Assembly: GCF_030064125.1 (NCBI RefSeq)
Contig: NZ_CP125957.1
Span: forward strand, 4,340,001-4,404,000
Source: Pseudomonas sp. G2-4
GTDB taxonomy: Bacteria > Pseudomonadota > Gammaproteobacteria > Pseudomonadales > Pseudomonadaceae
Reading direction: 5' to 3'
DNA length: 64,000 nucleotides
Made by a program: the position numbers and the translations under genes. Position 1 is the first letter of the stretch, and every line of letters starts with the position of its first letter. The notes below the pieces were generated by a model. It was not told where the DNA came from. It ran no database searches and worked only from the letters and a program-made list of their open reading frames with translations. Shown here one piece after another: positions 45,872 to 53,883 of this stretch.

Positions 45872-46888
45872 ATGCTGGCTTTACGTCCAGTGCAATTAAC
45901 CGATCTGCCCCAACTGCAGCAACTGGCCAGGGACAGCCTGGTGGGCGTCACCTCGCTTCCAGACGATACCGAGCGCCTGCAGGAGAAAATCCTCGACTCG
46001 TGCGCCTCGTTCGAGGCCGATGTACGAAGCCCTGGCGGGGAGAGCTATTTTTTCGTCCTGCAGGATCTGGTATCCGGGCGCCTGGCAGGCTGCTCGGAGA
46101 TTCTCGCCAGCACCGGTTGCAACGAACCGTTCTACAGTTTGCGCAACCGGCCGTTCTCCAGCGAGTCCCGGGAATTGAACATCCACCATGGCGTGCCGGC
46201 GCTGTCGCTGTGCCAGGACCTCAACGGCCAGACATTGCTGCGCGGTTTTCACATCGACGCCGAGCGGGTGCGCACGCCGGAGTCGGAGCTGCTGTCCCGG
46301 GCCCGGTTGATGTTTATCGCCGCCCACCCCCACCGCTTTGCCGAATCGGTGATCACTGAAATCGTCGGCTTCAGCAGCGAGGACGGCCAATCGCCCTTCT
46401 GGGACGCCATCGGCCAACATTTCTTCGACCTGCCCTACGTCGAGGCTGAACGCTTGTGTGGCCTGCAAAGTCGTACCTTCCTCGCCGAACTGATGCCGCA
46501 ATACCCGATCTACGTGCCCATGCTCCCTCCGGCGGCCCAGGCCTGCATCGGCCGGGTGCATCCCGACGGCCAGGAAGCCTTCGACATCCTGGAGCGCGAG
46601 GGTTTTGAAACCAACAGCTACGTGGACATCTTCGACGGCGGGCCGACGTTGCATGCCCGTATCGCGAACATCCACTCCATCACCCAAAGCCATGTCGCCA
46701 TGGCCCGGCAAAGCGCGCAGATCGACGCCCGGGGGCGTTATCTGGTGAGCAACGACAGCCTCGGGAACTACCGGGCCATCGTGGCCGAACTGGATCTCGA
46801 CGCCGACGGTACCGTGGCGCTGTCGCCAGACATGCTGGCAGCCTTGGGCGTCATGGATGGCGAGCAGGTCCGGGTGGTTGCCTTATGA
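45872..46888 (+). CDS. aruF: Arginine N-succinyltransferase-like protein, first subunit (AruF/AstA)
   Basis: 338 residues from the ATG at 45872 with CAGGAG upstream. AstA/AruF hallmarks: LALRPVQLTDLPQLQQLARDSLVGVTSLP, SRARLMFIAAHPHRFAESVITEIVGF, SPFWDAIGQHFFDLPY, AELMPQYPIYVPMLPPAAQACIG and ETNSYVDIFDGGPTLHA. AstA joins succinyl-CoA to Arg (or Orn) at the start of the AST pathway. In a canonical aru operon aruC precedes and aruD, aruB, aruE follow; none is here. It is therefore either a paralogue with another amino-acid substrate or a displaced pair. Residues at the acceptor site cannot be judged by eye. Confidence 0.85.
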   Translation: MLALRPVQLTDLPQLQQLARDSLVGVTSLPDDTERLQEKILDSCASFEADVRSPGGESYFFVLQDLVSGRLAGCSEILASTGCNEPFYSLRNRPFSSESRELNIHHGVPALSLCQDLNGQTLLRGFHIDAERVRTPESELLSRARLMFIAAHPHRFAESVITEIVGFSSEDGQSPFWDAIGQHFFDLPYVEAERLCGLQSRTFLAELMPQYPIYVPMLPPAAQACIGRVHPDGQEAFDILEREGFETNSYVDIFDGGPTLHARIANIHSITQSHVAMARQSAQIDARGRYLVSNDSLGNYRAIVAELDLDADGTVALSPDMLAALGVMDGEQVRVVAL

Positions 46889-46949
46889 ATCGCATTCAAT
46901 CCCGTGCCGTGCATCGACGCTTCGACCGACACGAAGAAGGAGCCGCATC

Positions 46950-47984
46950 ATGATTGTCCGCCCGGTCGCCATCACCGACCTGCCCGCGCTACTGGACCTC
47001 GCCCGCTGCGCGGGCCCTGGGTTTACCAGTCTGCCGGCCAATGAAGAGCGCCTGGCCCATCGCGTGCGCTGGGCCCAACGCACCTTTGCCGGGCAAGTCG
47101 AACGTGCCGACGCCGATTACCTGTTCGTACTCGAGGATGATGACCGGCAAGTGGTGGGCATTAGCGCCCTGACCGGCGCGGTCGGCCTGCGCGAGCCTTG
47201 GTACAACTACCGGGTCGGGGTCACCGTCAGCTCGGCGCCTGAGCTGGGTATCCAGCGGCAGATCCCGACGCTGTTTCTCAACAACGAGATGACCGGGCAA
47301 TCGGAAGTCTGCTCGTTGTTCCTGCATCCCGAGCAGCGTCGCGGTCACAATGGGCGCCTGTTGTCCCTGGCGCGCCTGCTGTTCGTCGCTGAGTTTTCCC
47401 AGCTATTTGGTGAAAAGCTGATTGCCGAATTGCGCGGCCATGCCGATGAACAAGGCTGCTCGCCGTTCTGGGACAGCCTGGGACGGCATTTCTTCAAGAA
47501 GGATTTCAGCTACGCCGATCAGTTGTCCGGCATGGGCAACAAATCGTTCATTGCCGAGTTGATGCCGCGCCAGCCGCTGTACACCTGCCTGCTCACTGAA
47601 CAGGCCCAGGCCGTGATCGGCAAGGCTCATGCGAACACCGAGCCGGCCATGAAGATTCTCGGCGCCGAGGGCTTTGCCCATAAGGGCTATATCGACATTT
47701 TCGACGCCGGCCCGGTGATCGAGGCACCGGTTTCGAAGATCCGCACGGTGCGCGACAGCCAGTCGCTGACCCTGGCCGTCGGCACGCTGGACGAACAGGC
47801 ACCGGTCTGGTTGATCCATAATCGGCGCCTGGAGAACTGCCGCGTGACCAGCGCCCGGGCACGCCTGCACGGCCACAGCCTGCTCGTCGACCGGCTCACC
47901 GCCAAGCGCCTGCAAGTACAACCGGGCGACACGGTGCGCGCCGTGGCGTTGCTCAAGCAAGGGAAGCAGGCGGTGGCGGCATAA
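46950..47984 (+). CDS. aruG: Arginine N-succinyltransferase-like protein, second subunit (AruG/AstA)
   Basis: 344 residues from the ATG at 46950 (GAAGGAG upstream). It has the same architecture as the previous gene: MIVRPVAITDLPALLDLARCAGPGFTSLP, FLHPEQRRGHNGRLLSLARLLFVAEF, SPFWDSLGRHFFKKDFSYAD and GYIDIFDAGPVIEAPVSKIRTVRDS. P. aeruginosa uses a heteromer of AruF (AruAI) and AruG (AruAII), and this pair mirrors that order. It ends at a short hairpin and may be the last gene of the RpiR-led cluster. Confidence 0.87.
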   Translation: MIVRPVAITDLPALLDLARCAGPGFTSLPANEERLAHRVRWAQRTFAGQVERADADYLFVLEDDDRQVVGISALTGAVGLREPWYNYRVGVTVSSAPELGIQRQIPTLFLNNEMTGQSEVCSLFLHPEQRRGHNGRLLSLARLLFVAEFSQLFGEKLIAELRGHADEQGCSPFWDSLGRHFFKKDFSYADQLSGMGNKSFIAELMPRQPLYTCLLTEQAQAVIGKAHANTEPAMKILGAEGFAHKGYIDIFDAGPVIEAPVSKIRTVRDSQSLTLAVGTLDEQAPVWLIHNRRLENCRVTSARARLHGHSLLVDRLTAKRLQVQPGDTVRAVALLKQGKQAVAA

Positions 47985-48003
47985 GCCTCAAGCGCGAGGC
48001 TTA
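47982..48003 (+). terminator. Weak hairpin at the end of the succinyltransferase pair
   Basis: TAAGCCTC pairs with GAGGCTTA across AAGCGC, starting in the stop codon itself. No clear T run follows, so termination here is uncertain. Confidence 0.4.
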
Positions 48004-48157
48004 CTGCTTGCCGCTGTTTCCAGGCTTCGCGGGATCGACTTCGGCCAGTCCGTCCCTGTAAATTCGTCATCATCCCCGGCCGTCCCACGTGGTAGCTTTC
48101 CATCCTTCGGCGTTGACACTTTTGCTCAAGCCTTTCCATTCCATTGGTGGAACTCAT

Positions 48158-49027
48158 ATGTCCAGGCTTTCTCATCAAGATTTGCGTCGTAACTTTCGCC
48201 AACTGCTGGCTTCCGGCACCTGCTATCACACCGCGTCGGTGTTTGACCCGATGTCGGCGCGCATTGCCGCCGACCTGGGTTTCGAAGTGGGCATCCTGGG
48301 CGGCTCGGTCGCGTCGTTGCAAGTATTGGGCGCTCCGGACTTTGCCCTCATCACTCTCAGCGAATTCGCCGAACAGGCCACCCGCATCGGCCGTGTGGCC
48401 CAACTGCCAGTGATTGCCGACGCCGACCACGGCTACGGCAACGCCCTGAACGTGATGCGCACCGTCATCGAGTTGGAACGCGCCGGCGTGGCCGCGCTGA
48501 CCATCGAGGACACCTTGTTGCCGGCCCAGTTTGGCCGCAAATCCACCGACCTGATTGGCGTAGCCGAAGGCGTCGGCAAGATTCGCGCGGCGCTGGAAGC
48601 GCGAGTCGATCCGGAAATGGCGATCATTGCCCGGACCAACGCCGGGATTTTGCCGGTCCAGGAAATCATCAGCCGCACCCAGCAGTATGAGCGTGCCGGT
48701 GCGGACGGGATTTGCATGGTGGGTGTGCAGGACTTCGAGCACCTGGAAAAAATCAGCGAAAACCTGACGCTGCCGTTGATGCTCGTCACCTATGGCAACC
48801 CGCTGCTGCGCGACGATAAACGCTTGGCCGAGCTGGGTGTGCGGATCACCATCGACGGCCACGGCGCCTATTTCGCCGCGATCAAGGCCACCTACGACAG
48901 CCTGCGGGAACAGCGGCAGATCTTCACCCAGGCATCGGACCTCAGCGCCACTGAACTGACCCACACCTACACCCAGCCCGAGGACTACATCCGTTGGGCC
49001 GAGGAGTACATGAGCGTCAAGGAGTAA
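48158..49027 (+). CDS. Isocitrate lyase/PEP mutase family protein (oxaloacetate decarboxylase-like)
   Basis: 289 residues from the ATG at 48158. It is close in size and motifs to the P. aeruginosa oxaloacetate decarboxylase PA4872: [86 protein letters not shown] (Mg-binding Asp cluster) and [10 protein letters not shown]. The usual catalytic Cys loop of isocitrate lyases is absent. It could produce pyruvate and CO2. It lies 173 bases beyond the succinyltransferases and may be a separate unit. Confidence 0.88.
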   Translation: MSRLSHQDLRRNFRQLLASGTCYHTASVFDPMSARIAADLGFEVGILGGSVASLQVLGAPDFALITLSEFAEQATRIGRVAQLPVIADADHGYGNALNVMRTVIELERAGVAALTIEDTLLPAQFGRKSTDLIGVAEGVGKIRAALEARVDPEMAIIARTNAGILPVQEIISRTQQYERAGADGICMVGVQDFEHLEKISENLTLPLMLVTYGNPLLRDDKRLAELGVRITIDGHGAYFAAIKATYDSLREQRQIFTQASDLSATELTHTYTQPEDYIRWAEEYMSVKE

Positions 49028-49049
49028 AAAGGCTCACTGTCCTAGAGGC

Positions 49050-49211
49050 CGCTATCGCGAGCAAGCTCGCTCCCACAGTGGGTTTGCGGTGCGACGTACA
49101 TCTCGGGCACACACCCCATTCCCTGTGGGAGCGAGCTTGCTCGCGATAGCGGTGGTTCAGCTTGCATGAGTGTTGGATGTGCCAACGCCATCGCGAGCAA
49201 GCTCCCACAGG
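49050..49211. repeat. Three REP elements (GGGAGCGAGCTTGCTC family)
   Basis: Copies at 49050-49078, 49123-49154 (inverted) and 49187-49211. The last has lost the GCTCGC arm. They lie between convergent genes. Confidence 0.8.
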
Positions 49212-49257
49212 CGGATTTGTGGTGAGCGCGATGGCGTTGCCTAGGTAAAACAGTCCT

Positions 49258-50487
49258 TCAGCGCCCGCTACGCAGCATTTCCTTGGGCACGTACTTGCCG
49301 ATCTCGAACTTGCCGATAGCGGCGCGGTGCACTTCGTCCGGGCCGTCGGCCAGGCGCAGGGTGCGTTGCATGGCGTACATGTAGGCCAACGGGAAATCGT
49401 TGGAAACCCCGGCCCCGCCGTGGATCTGGATCGCCCGGTCGATGACCTTCAGGGCCACGTTCGGCGCAACGACCTTGATCTGGGCGATTTCGCTCTTGGC
49501 CACTTTATTGCCAACGGTGTCCATCATGTACGCCGCTTTCAACGTCAGCAGGCGGGCCATGTCGATTTCCATCCGCGAGTCGGCAATCTTGTCGACGTTA
49601 CCGCCCAGGCGCGCCAGTGGCTGACCAAACGCGGTGCGGCTAATGGCACGCTTGCACATCAATTCCAGTGCGCGCTCGGCCATGCCGATGGAGCGCATGC
49701 AGTGGTGGATCCGGCCTGGACCGAGGCGGCCTTGGGCAATTTCAAAACCGCGTCCTTCACCCAGCAGAACGTTTTCGTACGGCACCCGCACGTTCTCGAA
49801 CAGCACTTCGGCGTGACCGTGGGGCGCATCGTCATAGCCGAACACCGGCAGTGGCCGGACGATTTTTACCCCGGGCGTGTCCACCGGTACCAGGATCATC
49901 GAATGCTGGGCATGGCGTGGCGCATCGGGGTTGCTCAGGCCCATGAAGATCAGGATCTTGCAGCGCGGGTCGCAGGCCCCTGAGGTCCACCACTTCTTGC
50001 CATTGATCACCCATTCGTCACCGTCACGCTCGGCACGGGCGGCCATGTTGGTGGCGTCCGAAGAGGCGACGTCCGGCTCGGTCATGGCGAAGGCCGAGCG
50101 GATCTCGCCCCGCAGCAGTGGCTCAAGCCAGCGTTGCTTTTGTTCTTCATTGGCGTAGCGCACCAGCACTTCCATGTTGCCGGTGTCCGGTGCCGAGCAG
50201 TTGAACGGTTCCGGCCCCAGCAGCGAACGGCCCATGATCTCTGCCAGCGGCGCGTACTCCAGGTTGGTCAGGCCAGCACCCAGCTCGGACTCAGGCAGAA
50301 ACAGATTCCACAGGCCTTCGGCCTTGGCCTTGGCCTTGAGCTCTTCCATGATGGCTGTGGGCTGCCAACGATCGCCTTCGGCCACTTGCCGCTCGAATAC
50401 CGCTTCAGCCGGGTAGACGTAGGCATCCATGAACGCCGTGACGCGTTCACGCAGTTCCTGAACCTTGGGGGAATAGGCAAAATCCAT
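49258..50487 (-). CDS. Acyl-CoA dehydrogenase family protein
   Basis: 409 residues from the ATG at 50487 ([16 protein letters not shown]). FAD-binding ACAD fold: [94 protein letters not shown] and [19 protein letters not shown]. It belongs to the ACAD10/11-like group of longer or branched acyl substrates, without the kinase domain. Divergent from a LysR gene (176 bases), which probably regulates it. Confidence 0.9.
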   Translation of the reverse strand: MDFAYSPKVQELRERVTAFMDAYVYPAEAVFERQVAEGDRWQPTAIMEELKAKAKAEGLWNLFLPESELGAGLTNLEYAPLAEIMGRSLLGPEPFNCSAPDTGNMEVLVRYANEEQKQRWLEPLLRGEIRSAFAMTEPDVASSDATNMAARAERDGDEWVINGKKWWTSGACDPRCKILIFMGLSNPDAPRHAQHSMILVPVDTPGVKIVRPLPVFGYDDAPHGHAEVLFENVRVPYENVLLGEGRGFEIAQGRLGPGRIHHCMRSIGMAERALELMCKRAISRTAFGQPLARLGGNVDKIADSRMEIDMARLLTLKAAYMMDTVGNKVAKSEIAQIKVVAPNVALKVIDRAIQIHGGAGVSNDFPLAYMYAMQRTLRLADGPDEVHRAAIGKFEIGKYVPKEMLRSGR

Positions 50488-50663
50488 GAGCAGCACCTTC
50501 TTGGCAGAGGTTGTTTTAGGTCATGAAATCGATGCTAGTTCAGCTACGAAAATTTACCTAACCTATTCTCGGCGTGTATTAACATTCATCACCGATATAT
50601 GTTTCACTGATTCTCATCGCCATCCGGCACCTCACAACACGCCAAGAATAAGAGTGCAGCGCC

Positions 50664-51593
50664 ATGAATCTGAGCAAGGTCGATCTCAACCTTTTCATTG
50701 TCTTCGATGCGATCTACACCGAAGCCAACCTGACCCGCGCCGGGCAGATCGTCGGCATCACACAGCCGGCCGTGTCCAACGCCCTGGCCCGCCTTCGGGA
50801 GACTTTCAACGACCCGCTGTTCGTGCGCACCGCCCAGGGGATGGTGCCCACGCCCATGGCCCAGAACATCATTGGCCCAGTGCGCAATGCCTTGTCGCTG
50901 CTGCGGGTGTCGGTGCAGGAAAGCCGGATCTTCAACCCACTCCAGGCCGTCAAGACCTACCGCATCAGCATGACGGACCTGACCGAAGGGGTGATCCTGC
51001 CGCTGCTGTTCCAGCGTCTGCGGCGCCTGGCGCCGACCGTGGCCATCGAGAGTTTCCTGTCCAAACGTCGCGAAACCACCAAGGAGCTGGCCGCCGGTCG
51101 CCTCGACTTCGCCGTGGACGCGCCGCTCAACACCGATCCGCAGGTGCGTCACGTCAAGCTGATGGAAGACCGTTATGTGTGCGCCATGCGCAAGGGCCAT
51201 CCCCTGGCGGGCAAGGAAAAGATCAGCCTCGACGATTACCTGGCCCAGACCCACGTGCATATTTCCAGCCGTCGCAATGGGCTAGGGTATGTCGACCTGG
51301 CCTTGGGCAAGATGGGCATCCAGCGCAAGATCGCCCTGCGTTCCCAGCATTACCTGATGGCCTCCCAAGTGCTGCAACAGACCGACATGGTCATGACCGT
51401 CCCCGAACGCTTTGCCCGTCGGCACGATTTGCATGCGTTCCTGCTGCCGGTCAACGATGTGCCGCCGGTTGAAACTCATCTCTACTGGCATGAAAGTACA
51501 GACCAGGACCCGGCCAACCGCTGGATGCGCGAGCAGATGATCGAGTTGTGCCAGCAGGTGACGGCTCATGAGAAGAAGCTGGATAAGGTCTAG
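50664..51593 (+). CDS. LysR family transcriptional regulator
   Basis: 309 residues. The winged helix is MNLSKVDLNLFIVFDAIYTEANLTRAGQIVGITQPAVSNALARLRETFNDPLFVRT, the NodD/PA0477-like subgroup with 'LFVRT'. The effector domain follows with RRETTKELAAGRLDFAVDAPL. Divergent from the acyl-CoA dehydrogenase gene; the intergenic 50488-50663 likely holds its operator, but I could not pick a convincing T-N11-A site. Confidence 0.9.
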   Translation: MNLSKVDLNLFIVFDAIYTEANLTRAGQIVGITQPAVSNALARLRETFNDPLFVRTAQGMVPTPMAQNIIGPVRNALSLLRVSVQESRIFNPLQAVKTYRISMTDLTEGVILPLLFQRLRRLAPTVAIESFLSKRRETTKELAAGRLDFAVDAPLNTDPQVRHVKLMEDRYVCAMRKGHPLAGKEKISLDDYLAQTHVHISSRRNGLGYVDLALGKMGIQRKIALRSQHYLMASQVLQQTDMVMTVPERFARRHDLHAFLLPVNDVPPVETHLYWHESTDQDPANRWMREQMIELCQQVTAHEKKLDKV

Positions 51594-51604
51594 AAGATCA
51601 AAAC

Positions 51605-51694
51605 TGTGGGAGCGAGCTTGCTCGCGATAGCGGTAGACCGGCCAATATCAATGGCGACTGATCCGCCGCCATCGCGAGCAAGCTCGCTCCCACA
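51605..51694. repeat. REP doublet (GGGAGCGAGCTTGCTC family)
   Basis: Inverted copies at 51605-51636 and 51667-51694 lie between the LysR and liuR genes. Confidence 0.8.
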
Positions 51695-51718
51695 GGTTTT
51701 GTGTGCAAACCTCATTGC

Positions 51719-51734
51719 TTGACGCGAACGTCAA
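51719..51734. promoter_or_regulatory. Probable LiuR operator in the liuR promoter
   Basis: TTGACG-CGAA-CGTCAA, a perfect palindrome with six-base arms, 46 bases before the liuR ATG. It has the same arms and spacing as the two sites in front of liuA, which points to autoregulation. Confidence 0.7.
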
Positions 51735-51779
51735 CCTGCCATTAGCTTAGCGCCAGCCCCTTTTGTTTCGAGCGCTTCC

Positions 51780-52181
51780 ATGAGCAGCCAGACCTACAGC
51801 ATCTCCGACCTCGCCCGCGAATTGGATATCACCACCCGGGCCATCCGCTTCTATGAAGAGCAAGGCCTGCTGAGCCCGGAACGACGGGGCCAGGAACGTA
51901 TTTACTCGCCCCGGGACAAGGTCAGCCTGAAGCTGATCCTGCGGGGCAAGCGCATTGGTTTTTCCCTGGCCGAATGCCGCGAACTGATCGAACTCTACGA
52001 CCCCACCAGCGGCAATCAGAAACAGCTGCACAGCATGTTGGCGAAAATCGCCGAGCGTCGGGAACAACTCGAACAGCAATTGCTGGACATCGAACAGATG
52101 AAACTCGAACTCGACACCGCCGAAGAACGCTGCATCCAGGCGCTGGAGCAGACGATCGAGGGCCAGGAAGCCATTCAGTAA
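51780..52181 (+). CDS. liuR: MerR-type regulator of leucine/isovalerate degradation
   Basis: 133 residues. MerR helix-turn-helix at the N-terminus (YSISDLARELDITTRAIRFYEEQGLLSPERRG), then a dimerisation coiled coil (LHSMLAKIAERREQLEQQLLDIEQMKLELDTAEERC). No metal-binding Cys pattern. Its place before liuE and close to liuABCD identifies it as LiuR, which controls branched-chain acyl-CoA degradation. Three matching palindromes in the locus support this. Confidence 0.93.
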   Translation: MSSQTYSISDLARELDITTRAIRFYEEQGLLSPERRGQERIYSPRDKVSLKLILRGKRIGFSLAECRELIELYDPTSGNQKQLHSMLAKIAERREQLEQQLLDIEQMKLELDTAEERCIQALEQTIEGQEAIQ

Positions 52182-52190
52182 CACTTTCCC

Positions 52191-52277
52191 TGTGGGAGCG
52201 AGCTTGCTCGCGATGGCGGCACATTCAACATCAATGCAAGCTGATCCACCGCTATCGCGAGCAGGCTCGCTCCCACA
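52191..52277. repeat. REP doublet (GGGAGCGAGCTTGCTC family)
   Basis: Lies between liuR and liuE, two co-directional genes, so it may modulate read-through between them. Confidence 0.75.
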
Positions 52278-52331
52278 AGGGATACATCATCGCTCTCGAC
52301 ATCATTGGCAACTCACTACAGGTCAACCCTC

Positions 52332-53231
52332 ATGTCCCTCCCCTCCTTTGTACGCCTGATCGAAGTCGGCCCCCGCGACGGGCTGCAGAATGAAGCTCAA
52401 CCTATCAGTGTCGCCGACAAGGTGCGCCTGGTAGACGCCTTGAGTGCCGCCGGCCTGGGTTACATCGAGGTTGGCAGTTTTGTCTCGCCCAAGTGGGTAC
52501 CGCAAATGGCCGGTTCCGCCGAGGTGTTCGCGCAGATCCAGCGCAAGCCCGGCGTTACCTACGGTGCCCTGGCCCCGAACCTGCGTGGTTTTGAAGACGC
52601 GTTGGCGGCCGGCGTAAAAGAAGTCGCGGTGTTTGCCGCTGCGTCCGAAGCCTTCTCCCAGCGCAACATCAACTGCTCCATCAAGGAAAGCCTGGAGCGC
52701 TTTGCACCGATCATGGAAGCCGCAAAACAGCACGGTGTCAGCGTGCGCGGCTACGTGTCCTGCGTGCTGGGCTGTCCGTACGAGGGCGAGGTCAAGCCTG
52801 AGCAGGTGGCGTGGGTCGCGCGGGAGCTGTATGCAATGGGCTGTTACGAGGTGTCCCTGGGTGACACCATCGGCACGGGCACCGCCGGCGCCACGCGCAA
52901 GATGTTCGAAGTGGTTTCGGCTGACGTGCCTCGAGACAAGCTCGCCGGACACTTCCACGACACCTACGGCCAGGCCATGGCCAACGTCTACGCCAGCCTG
53001 CTGGAAGGCATCGGTGTATTCGACAGTTCCATCGCCGGCCTTGGCGGCTGCCCTTATGCCAAGGGCGCCAGCGGTAACGTTGCCACCGAAGATGTGCTGT
53101 ACCTGCTCAATGGCTTGGGCATTGAAACGGGCGTCGACCTGGACGCATTGATCGCCGCGGGGCGGCAGATCTGTGACGTGCTCGGCCGCCCGACCGGTTC
53201 GCGGGTTGCCAGGGCCCGCACCGCACAGTGA
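52332..53231 (+). CDS. liuE: Hydroxymethylglutaryl-CoA lyase
   Basis: 299 residues from the ATG at 52332. It cleaves HMG-CoA to acetoacetate and acetyl-CoA, the last step of leucine breakdown. TIM-barrel motifs: LIEVGPRDGLQNE (metal Asp and catalytic Arg), YVSCVLGCPYEG, GHFHDTYGQAMAN (metal His pair) and the signature GLGGCPYAKGASGNVATED with the catalytic Cys. The homologue in P. putida is called mvaB. Followed directly by a sigma-54 small-RNA gene. Confidence 0.95.
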   Translation: MSLPSFVRLIEVGPRDGLQNEAQPISVADKVRLVDALSAAGLGYIEVGSFVSPKWVPQMAGSAEVFAQIQRKPGVTYGALAPNLRGFEDALAAGVKEVAVFAAASEAFSQRNINCSIKESLERFAPIMEAAKQHGVSVRGYVSCVLGCPYEGEVKPEQVAWVARELYAMGCYEVSLGDTIGTGTAGATRKMFEVVSADVPRDKLAGHFHDTYGQAMANVYASLLEGIGVFDSSIAGLGGCPYAKGASGNVATEDVLYLLNGLGIETGVDLDALIAAGRQICDVLGRPTGSRVARARTAQ

Positions 53232-53233
53232 GG

Positions 53234-53274
53234 TGTTACCGCGTTCCTGTGTAACGGCGGCGAAACGAGTAACA
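53234..53274. promoter_or_regulatory. Possible CbrB enhancer site upstream of the CrcY-like RNA
   Basis: TGTTAC (53234), GTAACG (53251) and GTAACA (53269) lie 83-123 bases upstream of the sigma-54 promoter. They resemble half-sites of the inverted TGTTAC/GTAACA element I recall for CbrB. The spacing is not canonical, so this is tentative. Confidence 0.5.
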
Positions 53275-53356
53275 CGGAAACAATTTGTCAGGTTTGGTCA
53301 GGCATGTTTTTCGGCCATTAAAAGTAACTATTTGATTTATATGGATTTTTAAAAGT

Positions 53357-53372
53357 TGGCACGCCACCTGCT
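53357..53372 (+). promoter_or_regulatory. Sigma-54 (RpoN) promoter of the CrcY-like RNA
   Basis: TGGCACG-CCAC-CTGCT has the -24 GG and -12 GC at the correct spacing and differs from consensus by one base in the -12 box. The transcription start is expected near 53383. Confidence 0.85.
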
Positions 53373-53382
53373 ATATCTCTGA

Positions 53383-53765
53383 CATAACAAGAATAAAAAA
53401 ACGCAGCAAACCTAATAAAAACAAGACGAAACGACTCTGACATAACAAAAACAACACGGCAGAGACGCAGCTAACAGATTTTTTTGGAGAGGATGTGCTT
53501 TTCAGGGTGCTTTCAGGAGCAACCCGCAACCGGGCAGAGAACAATAAAACTACCTTCAGGTAGCTCCCGAATCGGTTGGATCGCCAGGCGAAAAAGCAGA
53601 TCAGCGCTCAAAAAAATACGTTTGCTCTTGATCCCGGATGGGGATCGCCAAAACAGCGGTAAGGGTCACGGCTACCAAAAACAACAACAGGCCGCCCCTC
53701 AATAATAAAAAAAGAGCACGCGACGACAAAATTAAAGGGGAGCTTCGGCTCCCCTTTGTGCTTTC
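53383..53765 (+). ncRNA. crcY: CrcY-type small RNA (Hfq/Crc sponge)
   Basis: About 380 bases, AT-rich, with no credible protein, between a sigma-54 promoter and a strong terminator. It contains six exact AANAANAA motifs (53386, 53414, 53444, 53540, 53680, 53701), the elements that bind Hfq in CrcZ/CrcY. These RNAs are made under CbrAB/RpoN control on poor carbon sources and relieve catabolite repression. The position next to the HMG-CoA lyase gene matches my memory of crcY in P. putida, whereas crcZ lies behind cbrB. It could in principle be the related CrcX. Confidence 0.88.
53734..53765 (+). terminator. Rho-independent terminator of the CrcY-like RNA
   Basis: AAAGGGGAGC-TTCG-GCTCCCCTTT followed by GTGCTTT: ten-base perfect stem with a TTCG tetraloop. 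Confidence 0.9.
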
Positions 53766-53783
53766 CGGATTTCACATTTCCCC

Positions 53784-53874
53784 TGTGGGAGCGAGCTTGC
53801 TCGCGATAGCGGAGTGTCAGACAACTTGGTTGTCGACAGATGTACCGCCATCGCGAGCAGGCTCGCTCCCACAA
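53784..53874. repeat. REP doublet (GGGAGCGAGCTTGCTC family)
   Basis: Inverted copies at 53784-53813 and 53847-53874 lie between the small-RNA terminator and the end of the acyl-CoA synthetase gene. Confidence 0.8.
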
Positions 53875-53883
53875 GTGCTGCCC

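Noticed and set aside
47687..48964. 425-codon open frame on the - strand
   Set aside because: Covers the antisense of the succinyltransferase end and the PEP-mutase-like gene and has no domain features.
53484..53705. 73-codon frame inside the CrcY-like RNA
   Set aside because: The region has RNA features (sigma-54 promoter, A-rich Hfq motifs, terminator), and the translation looks random.
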